A stretch of 63,122 bases of DNA from Rhodospirillaceae bacterium. GTDB taxonomy: Bacteria; Pseudomonadota; Alphaproteobacteria; Rhodospirillales; UBA2165. The DNA lies in the NCBI GenBank assembly GCA_002723345.1, contig PBNV01000026.1, positions 1-63,122 of the forward strand. Direction: 5' to 3'. A program made the translations under genes and the position numbers. Every line of letters begins with the position of its first letter. Within the stretch, counting starts at the first letter, position 1. This document shows, one piece after another, positions 43,771-53,015 of this stretch. The notes under the pieces are model-generated. The model had not been told where the DNA came from. It did no database searches and was given only the letters and a program-made list of their open reading frames with translations.

Positions 43771-45099
43771 TCAAACATTCCCCCCGAGAACCTCACCCGC
43801 CAAATAAAGTGAACCGAAAATTAAAATGCGTCCGGGCGTGCCAGAGAAACTCACCAGATCGTCAACAGCGCGATGGAGACTGGACGCCATTTGGACATTG
43901 CCACCATGCCTCCGTGCGATACCGGCAAGAGCCGCAGGATTTATCGAGGCTGCTTCGCCGGGAATCGCGACGGTCCTTAGGGCCGCCATGTGGGAGAGAA
44001 GAGGCGTAATAAAAGAATCTGGGTCCTTCGAGGACATCATCCCCCAAATGCCAAAAAAAGGTTTATCACACCATTCCACCGCCTGCGCAGCCAGGACTTC
44101 CCCAGCCGCCGGATTATGTCCACCATCGAGCCATAACTCCCAACCCTCAGAGATTCTGTCGACCAGGGGTCCAGACGAAAGCCGTTGGAGCCGTCCCGGC
44201 CATCGAACTGCACGCAGCCCATCTGCGACAGCGATATCCGGGATTACACCGGGTCGCCAGGCATCCAGACAGGTCAGTGCCTGGGCGGCATTTTGAATTT
44301 GATGGCGCCCGGTCAAACCAGGCAACGGAACTATCAGGCTGCGATGCGGCGTCTCGATCCGAATGGCCTCGGCGATTCGCTCCATTCGCCATTCGGATGC
44401 TTGCACGAGAAGTTGGCTCCCGATATTTTTAGATGCCTCCCGGATAACGACCTCTGCGACCGGTTTCTGGGCCGAGACTACTGCCGGCACGTGCCGTCGC
44501 ATAATGGCCGCTTTTTCTGCAGCAATGACATTGAGGTCCTCGCCCAGAAACCCCATGTGGTCAAAGGAAATAGGTGTCAACGCCGTAACCGCCGGTTGAT
44601 CCAAGACATTGGTTGCATCCAAGCGCCCGCCGAGTCCAGTTTCTAACAAACAGAGGTCTGCAGGTGTTCGGGAAAATGCTAGAAACGCGAGCGCTGTGGT
44701 TATCTCAAAAAATGTAATAGGTAAACCCTTGTTGACAACTTCACATTCATCGAGCAGTTCACCGAGCGCAGCATCGGTAATCAGGTCTCCAGCAACCCTT
44801 ATACGCTCTTTAAAATCGACTAGGTGTGGGGAGGTATACACATGCACTTTGAGGCCCGCAGCTTCCGCAAAGGACCTCATAAAAGCAATTACCGACCCTT
44901 TGCCATTGGTACCCGCCACATGAATTACGGGTGATAACTTTTTTTCCGGGTTATTTAGGTCACTGAGAAGACGTTCAATCCTCTCCAGTGACAAATCAAT
45001 AACTTTGGGATGATGCCGTTTCAGGCGATCAATGATATCTGAGCTATTCAGGGGCCCGGTTTCCAACAACTTTTGATACGGAGCGGACACCGGACGCAA
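43771..45099 (-). CDS. folC: Bifunctional folylpolyglutamate synthase/dihydrofolate synthase
   Basis: A 442-residue ligase that adds glutamate to dihydropteroate and to folates. The P-loop is HVAGTNGKGSVIAFMRS near residue 61, the Mg loop region and LETGLGGRLDATNV near residue 160, and the C-terminal DGGHNPAAGEVLAAQ. The start is uncertain: TTG at 45099, GTG at 45090 or one of two later TTG codons, all overlapping the end of trpA. In most alphaproteobacteria accD lies between trpA and folC; here it does not. It is the last gene of the long leftward run. Confidence 0.95.
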   Translation of the reverse strand: MRPVSAPYQKLLETGPLNSSDIIDRLKRHHPKVIDLSLERIERLLSDLNNPEKKLSPVIHVAGTNGKGSVIAFMRSFAEAAGLKVHVYTSPHLVDFKERIRVAGDLITDAALGELLDECEVVNKGLPITFFEITTALAFLAFSRTPADLCLLETGLGGRLDATNVLDQPAVTALTPISFDHMGFLGEDLNVIAAEKAAIMRRHVPAVVSAQKPVAEVVIREASKNIGSQLLVQASEWRMERIAEAIRIETPHRSLIVPLPGLTGRHQIQNAAQALTCLDAWRPGVIPDIAVADGLRAVRWPGRLQRLSSGPLVDRISEGWELWLDGGHNPAAGEVLAAQAVEWCDKPFFGIWGMMSSKDPDSFITPLLSHMAALRTVAIPGEAASINPAALAGIARRHGGNVQMASSLHRAVDDLVSFSGTPGRILIFGSLYLAGEVLGGNV

Positions 45100-45889
45100 G
45101 TTCCCTTACCAAGTCCAGAACCGCAGTTACGCATTTATCTGTGCCCTGACCCTCGGAGTCGAGATTTTCGGCGACCTGCGTGACGAGTGCAGACCCCACA
45201 ACAGCGGCGTCAGCATGTTGGCCAATAACAGCAGCCTGCTCAGGCGTTTTTATTCCAAAGCCCACGGCGATGGGTAAATCTGTAAACCGACGGAGACGCT
45301 CAATAGCAGCGGCCACGTCCTGGATCTCAGCCGACTTTGTGCCGGTAATTCCGGTAACGGATACATGATAGATAAAACCGCTGGCTCTTTCAGCCAACCT
45401 TGGCAATCGGTCATCACCGGTGGTGGGGGCGGTGAGATAGACAAAATCAATATCCGATCCCATCAACGCATCACGCAACTCAGTTTCTTCAACCGGCAGG
45501 TCTACGACGATCAATCCATCCACGCCGGCCGCAGCTGCATCAGCTATGAACTTCTCAAGGCCGTAAATGTAGATCGGGTTGTAATACCCCATCAACACAA
45601 CAGGAGTCTCTGTGTCTTCCTGGCGAAAGTCAGAGATCATCTGAAGGGTTTTGGTTAGCGTCATCCCGTTCATAAGGGCGCGCTGGCTGGCCGCCTGAAT
45701 GGCTGGTCCATCGGCCATCGGATCGGAAAAAGGCATACCTAGCTCAATGATGTCCGCCCCGGCCTCGGGCAGCAGACGGAGAATAGCTTTGGAATGCTCC
45801 ATATCAGGATCACCCGCAGTAACAAATGTCACTAACCCCGGCCTCTCCTCGCCTGCCAGCTCCGCAAACCTCTCCGGAAGCCGAGACAT
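45044..45889 (-). CDS. trpA: Tryptophan synthase alpha subunit
   Basis: A 281-residue TIM-barrel enzyme that cleaves indole-3-glycerol phosphate to indole. The catalytic glutamate is in DIIELGMPFSDPMADGP, and VVLMGYYNPIYIYG and the phosphate-binding VGFGIKTPEQ follow. The ATG at 45889 is two bases after the trpB stop; a longer frame upstream would overlap trpB and is not used. The end overlaps the beginning of folC. Confidence 0.97.
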   Translation of the reverse strand: MSRLPERFAELAGEERPGLVTFVTAGDPDMEHSKAILRLLPEAGADIIELGMPFSDPMADGPAIQAASQRALMNGMTLTKTLQMISDFRQEDTETPVVLMGYYNPIYIYGLEKFIADAAAAGVDGLIVVDLPVEETELRDALMGSDIDFVYLTAPTTGDDRLPRLAERASGFIYHVSVTGITGTKSAEIQDVAAAIERLRRFTDLPIAVGFGIKTPEQAAVIGQHADAAVVGSALVTQVAENLDSEGQGTDKCVTAVLDLVRELASGVRSVSKVVGNRAPE

Positions 45890-45890
45890 A

Positions 45891-47102
45891 TTATTTTTGC
45901 TCTTCCAGGTATTTAGCAACAGAGCCCATATCCTTATCACCACGTCCGCTCATGTTGATCACCATGAGATGATCAGCAGGAAGAGCCCCCGCGATTTTCA
46001 TCGCATGAGCGACGGCATGTGCTGGTTCCAATGCAGGAATGATTCCCTCCAGACGGGTCGTTAGTTGGAAGGCCTCGACTGCTTCGCTATCTGTGATGGA
46101 GACATACTCTGCACGGCCCGTGTCATGGAGCCAAGCATGCTCAGGGCCAATCCCCGGATAATCAAGACCTGCAGATACGGAGTGGGCTTCCTTGATCTGG
46201 CCATCACCATCCTGGAGCAAATAGGTCCGATTACCATGCAAAACACCGGGCCTACCCGCGCTGAGGCTCGCCGCGTGGTGCCCGGTTGAAATACCCTTTC
46301 CGGAGGCTTCGACGGCAATGATGCGAACGCCCTCATCGTCTAGGAACGGATGAAAAGTACCCATGGCATTAGAACCGCCTCCAATACAAGCCAACAGACT
46401 GTCAGGCAGCCGCCCTTCCATCTCCAGCATCTGAGTGCGGGTTTCCTCTCCGATCACAGATTGAAAATCCCGGACCATAGTGGGATAGGGATGTGGCCCA
46501 GCCACGGTGCCAATGAGGTAATAGGTATCTCCTACATTGGCCACCCAGTCACGAAGAGCATCGTTCATGGCATCCTTCAAGGAGGACGACCCCGAGGTCA
46601 CCGGAACAATCTCTGCACCCAATAACTTCATGCGGGCAACATTGGGCGCTTGGCGCTCAATATCCTTCGCCCCCATGTAAACAGTGCAGGGGAGATCAAA
46701 GAGAGCGCAAACCGTCGCCGTCGCCACACCATGCATTCCCGCGCCGGTCTCGGCGATGATGCGATTTTTGCCCATGCGTTTGGCTAGCAAGATCTGGCCC
46801 ATGCAATTGTTGACCTTGTGAGCACCCGTATGATTGAGATCTTCCCGTTTAAAATAAATCTTTGCACCAGCAAGACTTTTCGTGAGCCGCTCCGCGTAAA
46901 AAAGGGCTGTGGGTCGACCCACATAATGCTTAAGATAAGATCTGAATTCCTCACGAAACTCTGGGTCGTCCTTCATCTCGTCGTAAGCCCTTTCAACGTC
47001 AAGGATGAGGGGCATAAGTGTTTCTGCAACATACCGACCGCCAAATATGCCAAAATGACCGTGCTCGTCAGGTCCGCCACGATATGTATTAAGTTTATTC
47101 AT
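45891..47102 (-). CDS. trpB: Tryptophan synthase beta subunit
   Basis: A 403-residue PLP enzyme that condenses indole with serine. The PLP lysine is in [15 protein letters not shown] near residue 90; [15 protein letters not shown] binds the PLP phosphate; [14 protein letters not shown] is conserved. It is coupled to trpA and follows trpF after 58 bases. Confidence 0.98.
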   Translation of the reverse strand: MNKLNTYRGGPDEHGHFGIFGGRYVAETLMPLILDVERAYDEMKDDPEFREEFRSYLKHYVGRPTALFYAERLTKSLAGAKIYFKREDLNHTGAHKVNNCMGQILLAKRMGKNRIIAETGAGMHGVATATVCALFDLPCTVYMGAKDIERQAPNVARMKLLGAEIVPVTSGSSSLKDAMNDALRDWVANVGDTYYLIGTVAGPHPYPTMVRDFQSVIGEETRTQMLEMEGRLPDSLLACIGGGSNAMGTFHPFLDDEGVRIIAVEASGKGISTGHHAASLSAGRPGVLHGNRTYLLQDGDGQIKEAHSVSAGLDYPGIGPEHAWLHDTGRAEYVSITDSEAVEAFQLTTRLEGIIPALEPAHAVAHAMKIAGALPADHLMVINMSGRGDKDMGSVAKYLEEQK

Positions 47103-47160
47103 AAATACCTAGCTGTCTTCGCCTAATTGAGTTCCTGTAACGATGCATAGAACGCCCTAA

Positions 47161-47808
47161 TTATACCGATGCCACCGCATCCATAAAGGCTGTGATCTTA
47201 CCAACGTTTTTAACACCGGGGCGGTCCTCTACACCCGAAGAAACGTCAACAGAATTTGCTCCACTGACCCGCATGGCATCTGCAACGTTCTCAGAGGTGA
47301 GACCGCCGGCTAAAATCCACGGCGTGTCCCAGTCGCGTTCAGCAAGCAAACGCCAGTCAAACGAGAGAGCATTGCCGCCTGGTAAGGCATTTCTCATATC
47401 CTTCGGCGCCCGCGCATCAAATAAAAACCTCTCCACCACGCGCTCGTAAGCCTTAAGATCCTCTAAATCGTCTGCCTCCGCAATTTTCAAAACCTTGATC
47501 ACGGGGAGACCCGTTACGGTTTTCAACTCTTCAATTCGTGCGGGGTTTTCGTCCCCATGTAATTGCAGAACGTCAAGATCGATTTGGTCTAACACACGAC
47601 TCACCAGAGTGTTGTCGGGGTTAACAAATAATCCGATAGACTCTACGAAGTCCGGAACCCTTCGGATCAGCTTGGCTGCGTCTTCGATTGGCAAGTTTCG
47701 AGGGGACGGTTCGTAAAAAACAAATCCGGCCATAGCCGCACCGGCCTCAACCGCCGCGTCTACCGCCTCTTCACGATCGAGACCACAAATTTTAACCTTA
47801 GCCGGCAT
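47161..47808 (-). CDS. trpF: Phosphoribosylanthranilate isomerase
   Basis: A 215-residue TIM-barrel enzyme of tryptophan synthesis. The catalytic cysteine is in VKICGLDREEAV at the N-terminus and the catalytic aspartate in the DVSSGVEDRPGVKN region near the C-terminus; LQLHGDENPARI lies near residue 78. The start overlaps the pyrF stop by 11 bases. It is the first of the trpFBA set. Confidence 0.97.
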   Translation of the reverse strand: MPAKVKICGLDREEAVDAAVEAGAAMAGFVFYEPSPRNLPIEDAAKLIRRVPDFVESIGLFVNPDNTLVSRVLDQIDLDVLQLHGDENPARIEELKTVTGLPVIKVLKIAEADDLEDLKAYERVVERFLFDARAPKDMRNALPGGNALSFDWRLLAERDWDTPWILAGGLTSENVADAMRVSGANSVDVSSGVEDRPGVKNVGKITAFMDAVASV

Positions 47809-48523
47809 TGGTCAGTTCCATACCAATCCGCCGGGCCGCCTCGGCCGGGTCATCCGCCCTGGTGATCGGTCGGCCAATAACAAGATAATCGGAACCTCGC
47901 ATGACCGCGTCAACAGGTGTCACCACGCGCTTTTGATCCTCGGCGACCGCCCAAGCCGGCCGAATACCTGGCGTCAGAAGTTTAAATGTCGACCCACACT
48001 GATCGCGCAAGGGCCCAATCTCGTTTGCCGAACAGACGACCCCGTCAAGCCCACTCTCTTGGGCAAGCGCCGCTAAACGCTTGACCTGATCAACAGGGCG
48101 GCTACAGATCCCGATATCAGCAAGATCGTCGGCATCCATAGACGTGAGCACCGTAACCGCCAAAACAAGCGGTTTTTGGACGCCAAGCCGATGGGACTCT
48201 GCCGCTGATGCGTCGCGGGCGGCTTCCATCATGGCCCGACCGCCCGCAGCATGTACATTGAGGATCGCCGGCCGCAACGTAATGGCGGCATGGACCGCGC
48301 CCGCCACCGTATTCGGAATATCATGAAACTTGAGGTCCAAGAAAATTGGCATTTGCACCTCTTGTATTCTCCGAACACCCTCTGGCCCCAGCGAAGTAAA
48401 AAATTCCTTACCAATTTTCATCCCGCCAACTAACCCCTTGAGCCCGCGAGCGAGTTCCAAACCCCGATCTAGGTCGATCGTATCCAGGGCTACAAATATT
48501 CTGTTTTCGGGCTTTAAAGTCAT
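47798..48523 (-). CDS. pyrF: Orotidine 5'-phosphate decarboxylase
   Basis: A 241-residue enzyme that converts OMP to UMP in pyrimidine synthesis. The catalytic signature FLDLKFHDIPNTVAGA lies near residue 62; VALDTIDLDRGLEL opens the barrel and LLTPGIRPAWA and DYLVIGRPITRADDP close it. It overlaps the lapA-like gene by four bases (ATGA) and trpF by 11. Proximity to trpF is common in alphaproteobacteria. Confidence 0.98.
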   Translation of the reverse strand: MTLKPENRIFVALDTIDLDRGLELARGLKGLVGGMKIGKEFFTSLGPEGVRRIQEVQMPIFLDLKFHDIPNTVAGAVHAAITLRPAILNVHAAGGRAMMEAARDASAAESHRLGVQKPLVLAVTVLTSMDADDLADIGICSRPVDQVKRLAALAQESGLDGVVCSANEIGPLRDQCGSTFKLLTPGIRPAWAVAEDQKRVVTPVDAVMRGSDYLVIGRPITRADDPAEAARRIGMELTNAG

Positions 48524-48852
48524 TTGTTGGTGGTGCCTGCGCGCCTGGAAGACTCCAAATCCTCAATCTGTTGTTTAAGTTTGTCTAAATTCTTTTCTAG
48601 ACCACTGACCTTTTTCCTTGCCGTGCGTGCTCTGCGTCTCAACTTACCCGCGGAAAACCAGGCCACGATTGCACCGCCAACAAATCCCGCAAAGGATGCC
48701 GCCAACACGGGCAGATAGTAGGGTACCGTGATTTCTGGTGTAGGGAGTGGCCACAAGTCTAAAGCAACCAGCGTACGGTTTGAAATGGCAAATAGGATGA
48801 CCAATAGCCCAACCGCGACCATGGCAATCCAGGACAGAATCTTGATGACCAT
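48520..48852 (-). CDS. LapA-domain (DUF1049) membrane protein
   Basis: A 110-residue inner-membrane protein. Two hydrophobic helices (about 3-22, ILSWIAMVAVGLLVILFAIS, and 45-66, LPVLAASFAGFVGGAIVAWF) are followed by a basic, coiled-coil tail (KKVSGLEKNLDKLKQQIEDL). This is the LapA/LapB-associated small protein; in E. coli LapA sits beside pyrF and LapB, which regulates LPS synthesis. The ATG at 48852 has a GAGGGAAGG site; the longer open frame upstream is not used. Confidence 0.85.
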   Translation of the reverse strand: MVIKILSWIAMVAVGLLVILFAISNRTLVALDLWPLPTPEITVPYYLPVLAASFAGFVGGAIVAWFSAGKLRRRARTARKKVSGLEKNLDKLKQQIEDLESSRRAGTTNK

Positions 48853-48929
48853 ACCTTCCCTCGGTGGTGACAGGAACAAAACTATGGCATGAATAGCCGT
48901 CAATTGCGGGAAATACTAGGTTGGAAATG

Positions 48930-49208
48930 CTAACCGTTCAGTTTTTCCCGAAGTTGCTTGCCGGTCTTGAAATATGGGACCCGTTTTGCACCCACTTGAA
49001 CGGCCTCCCCCGTGCGAGGGTTGCGACCGACACGGGAGCCCCGATGTTTTACGGAGAAAGCGCCGAACCCGCGCAGTTCGACACGATCGCCCTGGGACAA
49101 AGCCGATGCAATCTCGTCAAAGACGGTCGTGACGATCCTCTCAACATCCCTCTGATAAAGATGAGGATTCTCTTCAGCCAAATAAGTGATCAGTTCGGAT
49201 TTTGTCAT
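48930..49208 (-). CDS. ihfB: Integration host factor subunit beta
   Basis: A 92-residue DNA-bending protein of the HU/IHF family. Features include [41 protein letters not shown] and the DNA-intercalating arm [11 protein letters not shown]. It pairs with an alpha subunit encoded elsewhere and assists replication, transcription and site-specific recombination. It follows the sppA gene, in the rpsA-sppA-ihfB order seen in relatives. Confidence 0.96.
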   Translation of the reverse strand: MTKSELITYLAEENPHLYQRDVERIVTTVFDEIASALSQGDRVELRGFGAFSVKHRGSRVGRNPRTGEAVQVGAKRVPYFKTGKQLREKLNG

Positions 49209-49266
49209 CGTTCAATTTGCCTCCCGGGCAAGAGGTCTGTGACTAATTGGAACGTTTTTTAATACC

Positions 49267-50193
49267 TTACTTAATATTAGGGTGCCAAAGCGAAATGAGT
49301 CCGTCAAGCCTAAGCCGTTCAGAAAACGATGTTTTTCCTATCAGGTCTTCAAGTATCTCGCGCACCATCCCGCTCTTTTGGCGCACCGCAACCTTTACGA
49401 CAGGCAGGTCTTTTTGAAGATTTTTTTTTGTTTCAAGCCATGTAACAGCCGCCGCCTCACCGCCAATAGCATCGATGAGTCCATTGTTCAGCGCCTGGCC
49501 GCCAGTAAAGATCCGGCCATCTGACACTTTGCGCAAACTGGCATCATCCATGTCCCGACGATCCCTCACAAGACTGACAAACATGTCCTGCATGTTCGTG
49601 ACAATTTCCTGAGAAGCCCGCCGAGCATCGTCCGAGAATGGCTCAAGTGGATTTGGCTGGGCTTTCAGTGGAGAGCTTTTAACGACCGCTGGCTTGATGC
49701 CGAGCTTGGTCAAAAGGCCGGTCATATCCGTGGACTGCATGAGGACGCCAATAGAACCAGTAATGGTTGATTGACGCGCGACAATATAATCGGCGCCAAG
49801 CGCGATCATATAACCGGCAGATGTAGCAAGTTCCCGCATCACGGCTACAACCGGTTTCTGCTTAGCTACCTCCCGCAGCGCAAGATAGAGGCTCTCCCCC
49901 CCCACCACGGTACCTCCCGGAGTGTTGATGGTTACGATCAAGGCTTTAGCGTCGGGATCATCAGCAATACCCTGCAACAATTCGAGGCGGTCCCGATCAT
50001 CGACAATTATTTTGGTCACCGCGATGGTAGCGATGTGCGCTTGCCCAACGAGACCGTCCAGCCGGACCAACGCCATAATTAAGACGACGCTAACCGCGGT
50101 AATGGCAAAACCGCGCCATAGGGCTCGGCTGCGTTTTAATTTCCGTCTGTCCAGAATTTTGATGGCATCAAGCGACATAGAATTATCAGCCAT
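49267..50193 (-). CDS. sppA: Signal peptide peptidase SppA, short form
   Basis: A 308-residue membrane-anchored serine protease that degrades cleaved signal peptides. A single N-terminal helix (about 27-45, FAITAVSVVLIMALVRL) follows a basic region. The catalytic serine is in ELATSAGYMIALGA and the catalytic lysine in the AVVKSSPLKAQPNPLEPF region; TITGSIGVLMQ is conserved. It is the short (about 300-residue) form. No clear ribosome-binding site precedes the ATG; a second ATG five codons on is possible. Confidence 0.93.
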   Translation of the reverse strand: MADNSMSLDAIKILDRRKLKRSRALWRGFAITAVSVVLIMALVRLDGLVGQAHIATIAVTKIIVDDRDRLELLQGIADDPDAKALIVTINTPGGTVVGGESLYLALREVAKQKPVVAVMRELATSAGYMIALGADYIVARQSTITGSIGVLMQSTDMTGLLTKLGIKPAVVKSSPLKAQPNPLEPFSDDARRASQEIVTNMQDMFVSLVRDRRDMDDASLRKVSDGRIFTGGQALNNGLIDAIGGEAAAVTWLETKKNLQKDLPVVKVAVRQKSGMVREILEDLIGKTSFSERLRLDGLISLWHPNIK

Positions 50194-50300
50194 ATTAATC
50201 TAACGAGCTGACGGCGCCCTCCCGCCCGGCCGCCACGCCTTGTGCAGGGCAGCCGCGGGAGTGTGTTTCGACAGACTTGACTGTCATCACATGCCGACCC

Positions 50301-52226
50301 CTATTTTTTTGCGGCCTTCTTCTTAGAGGCCGCTTTTTTCTTCGAAGCGGCCTTCTTTTTCGAAGCGGCCTTCTTCTTGGCAGGTGCCGCTGTGACTTCC
50401 GGGGTCTTCTTCGGCTCTCCTGACCTCTCGCTGCCGCCAGCTTCACCCGTTACTTCTGCCTCCGACATCTTTTCAGAAGCTACCCCAGGCTCACTGGTCT
50501 CCTCTGCATCGGCCTGGACACTTCTCTCTTTTAACGCCGCACCCAGAATATCGCCCAAAGAGGCACCAGAGTCGCTCGATCCAAATTCGGCCATCGCGAT
50601 TTTTTCTTCCTCCACTTCTCTTGATTTGATGGAGAGCGAGATCTTTCGGGAGGACTTATCCAGAGACGTAACCTTGGCATCCACCACTTCCCCCGTGGCA
50701 AATCTATCCGGACGCTGTTCGGAGCGGTCGCGGGACAAATCACCTCGACGGATAAAGCCCTGAATATCCTCCATGACCGTGACTTCAATCCCGTTGTCAA
50801 CAATCTTGGAAACAGTGCAAGTGACAATGTCGCCTTTCTTGATCTTATCAAATGTGCCGCTCACTGGATCGTCAGTCAGTTGCTTGACACCCAGACTGAT
50901 TCGCTCTTTATCGATGTCGACATCCAGCACTTTAACCTTGATCATTTCGCCTTTCTTGTAGTCGACAATCGCTTCTTCTCCAGCCTTAATCCAATCCAGG
51001 TCAGAAAGGTGCACCATGCCGTCGATCTCTTCCGTCAGCCCGACGAACAGACCAAATTCGGTGATATTCTTAATCTCACCCTCGACTTCAGCACCCACCT
51101 GGAATTTCTCGATAAAATCTGACCAAGGGTTGGCCATACATTGTTTTAGGCCAAGGCTAATGCGCCGCTTGGCCTGATCCACATCCAGGACCATGACCTC
51201 CACTTCCTGGCTAGTCGAGACAATTTTGCCTGGGTGAACATTTTTCTTAGTCCAGCTCATTTCGGAAACATGCACCAAACCCTCGATACCGGCTTCCAAC
51301 TCCACAAATGCTCCATAGTCCGTAATATTTGTTACCCGCCCAGTAAGCTTTGCGTTGAGCGGATACTTGGCCTCGACACCGTCCCAAGGATCCGACTCAA
51401 GCTGTTTCATGCCAAGTGAAATACGGTTATTCTCTTGATTAAAACGGACCACCTGCACATTGATTGTTTGGCCAACCTGCAACGCCTCGGACGGATGGTT
51501 GATACGCTTCCAGGCAATGTCCGTGACATGCAGGAGACCGTCGACACCGCCAAGATCTACAAATGCCCCGTAATCAGTGATGTTTTTAACCACTCCTTCG
51601 AGAACCTGTCCTTCGCTCAAATTCGACATTAGCTCTGAGCGCTCCTCCGCCCGGGTTTCCTCAAGAACTGCCCTACGGGAGACAACAATGTTGCCACGGC
51701 TCCGATCCATTTTCAGGATCTGGAACTGCTGCGGATTGCCCATTAGGGGCGCAACATCACGAATTGGACGAATGTCCACTTGGGATCCAGGCAGGAATGC
51801 CACGGCGCCGGACAAATCAACCGTAAAGCCACCCTTGACGCGGCCAAAGATGACACCAGTAACGCGTTCTTCTGCCTCGTGGGCTTTTTCCAAAACCGTC
51901 CAGGCTTCCTCCCGACGCGCTTTATCGCGGCTCAGGACAACAGCACCATCCCGGCCTTCGAAGCGTTCCACGAATACGTCCACATCATCGCCGGCGCTTA
52001 TTTCAGCTTTTCCGGTCGCATCGGTAAATTCCTTGATCGGTACATTGCCCTCGGATTTAAGACCCACATCAATCAAAACAAAATCATTTTCGACCGCCAG
52101 CACTTTGCCAGTAACAACTCGGCCCTGGAGCCTCTCTTCCTCGCCAAATGCCTCTGCCAAGAGGTCAGCAAACACTTCATTCGAGATGGGAGAATCTTGG
52201 TCTTGGGATACACTTGTATCAGCCAT
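50301..52226 (-). CDS. rpsA: 30S ribosomal protein S1 with lysine-rich C-terminal tail
   Basis: A 641-residue ribosomal protein with six S1 RNA-binding repeats (e.g. GRVTNITDYGAFVELEAGIE near residue 290, GEIKNITEFGLFVGLTEEID near 380). It binds mRNA leaders and helps initiate translation. After the conserved SGASLGDILGAAL segment (about 555) the protein continues for about 80 acidic then lysine-rich residues and ends in four KKKAAS-type repeats, making it longer than typical S1 (about 560-570). It lies between cmk and sppA, as usual. Confidence 0.97.
   Translation of the reverse strand: MADTSVSQDQDSPISNEVFADLLAEAFGEEERLQGRVVTGKVLAVENDFVLIDVGLKSEGNVPIKEFTDATGKAEISAGDDVDVFVERFEGRDGAVVLSRDKARREEAWTVLEKAHEAEERVTGVIFGRVKGGFTVDLSGAVAFLPGSQVDIRPIRDVAPLMGNPQQFQILKMDRSRGNIVVSRRAVLEETRAEERSELMSNLSEGQVLEGVVKNITDYGAFVDLGGVDGLLHVTDIAWKRINHPSEALQVGQTINVQVVRFNQENNRISLGMKQLESDPWDGVEAKYPLNAKLTGRVTNITDYGAFVELEAGIEGLVHVSEMSWTKKNVHPGKIVSTSQEVEVMVLDVDQAKRRISLGLKQCMANPWSDFIEKFQVGAEVEGEIKNITEFGLFVGLTEEIDGMVHLSDLDWIKAGEEAIVDYKKGEMIKVKVLDVDIDKERISLGVKQLTDDPVSGTFDKIKKGDIVTCTVSKIVDNGIEVTVMEDIQGFIRRGDLSRDRSEQRPDRFATGEVVDAKVTSLDKSSRKISLSIKSREVEEEKIAMAEFGSSDSGASLGDILGAALKERSVQADAEETSEPGVASEKMSEAEVTGEAGGSERSGEPKKTPEVTAAPAKKKAASKKKAASKKKAASKKKAAKK
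50310..50384 (-). repeat. 18-base tandem repeat encoding KKKAAS units in rpsA
   Basis: Four near-identical 18-base units in the last part of rpsA, each encoding Lys-Lys-Lys-Ala-Ala-Ser (the last ending Lys). Units differ by synonymous changes, so the repeat is old enough to have diverged, or selected for protein sequence. Such repeats can vary in copy number between strains. Confidence 0.85.
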
Positions 52227-52370
52227 TGTTATCTTCCTTTACAATTTAGTTTCAGGCCAGCCGGTTGACTCCGACGGTCTTTGAAAAACGTATTTTTTGC
52301 CACTTTATACCGATGGCAAATACAACCACTTTGCCCTCCAGGAGCGCAATGGCGCCCGGATAGGCCGACT

Positions 52371-53015
52371 TTATGAGTTCTGCGGGTTGATATACCGAAG
52401 CGCTGCGGAAAACACCTCGTCCGTGTCCAAGTCGCTCGTGTCGAGCACGAATGCATCTGTGGCCGGCTCAAGGGGCGCTGCGGATCGAGACATATCTCTA
52501 GTGTCACGTTCTTTTATGTCCCGCAGAATGCGGGCATATATAGCTTCGGCACCGCGCGCCTGCAACTCTTTATAACGCCGCATCGCGCGCACATCCGCGG
52601 ACGCCATTAAAAATAGCTTATGGTGGGCGTCGGGGCACACTACGGTTCCAATATCTCGCCCGTCAAGAACGGCACCCATTTTACCATTTGGCGGACACGC
52701 TGCAAAGTCTCGCTGAAATGCAAGTAAGACGGCCCGCACATCGGGTAGGGCCGCTACTCGCGAAGCCGCCAGGCCGGCTTCTTCCAGTCGCAGACCGTCT
52801 TGTTTTAGGTCTGTGAAACATAGCGCCCTGGCTGCCGCGACCGCTACCACTGGATCTTCCGGATTGTCATTGTCCCGGAGGATCTTCGCTCCCACCGCAC
52901 GATAGATCAGTCCGGTGTCCAGTCGAGCGAGATCAAAATGAGCGGCCAGCCGCTCGGTCAGGGTCCCTTTGCCCGATGCCGCGGGCCCGTCGACGGCAAT
53001 AATCATTTTGTCCAT
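52371..53015 (-). CDS. cmk: Cytidylate kinase
   Basis: A 214-residue kinase that phosphorylates CMP and dCMP. The P-loop is AVDGPAASGKGTLTERLA; DTGLIYRAVGAKIL and VLDGRDIGTVVCPDA are conserved. It overlaps the aroA stop; the start may be ATG 53015 or ATG 53006, the latter forming an ATGA overlap. The aroA-cmk-rpsA order is conserved in proteobacteria. Confidence 0.97.
   Translation of the reverse strand: MDKMIIAVDGPAASGKGTLTERLAAHFDLARLDTGLIYRAVGAKILRDNDNPEDPVVAVAAARALCFTDLKQDGLRLEEAGLAASRVAALPDVRAVLLAFQRDFAACPPNGKMGAVLDGRDIGTVVCPDAHHKLFLMASADVRAMRRYKELQARGAEAIYARILRDIKERDTRDMSRSAAPLEPATDAFVLDTSDLDTDEVFSAALRYINPQNS

Noticed and set aside
50310..50384. Possible CRISPR or non-coding repeat array
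   Set aside because: The repeats are in frame inside rpsA, 18 bases long without spacers, and encode KKKAAS units. No CRISPR array is present in the window.
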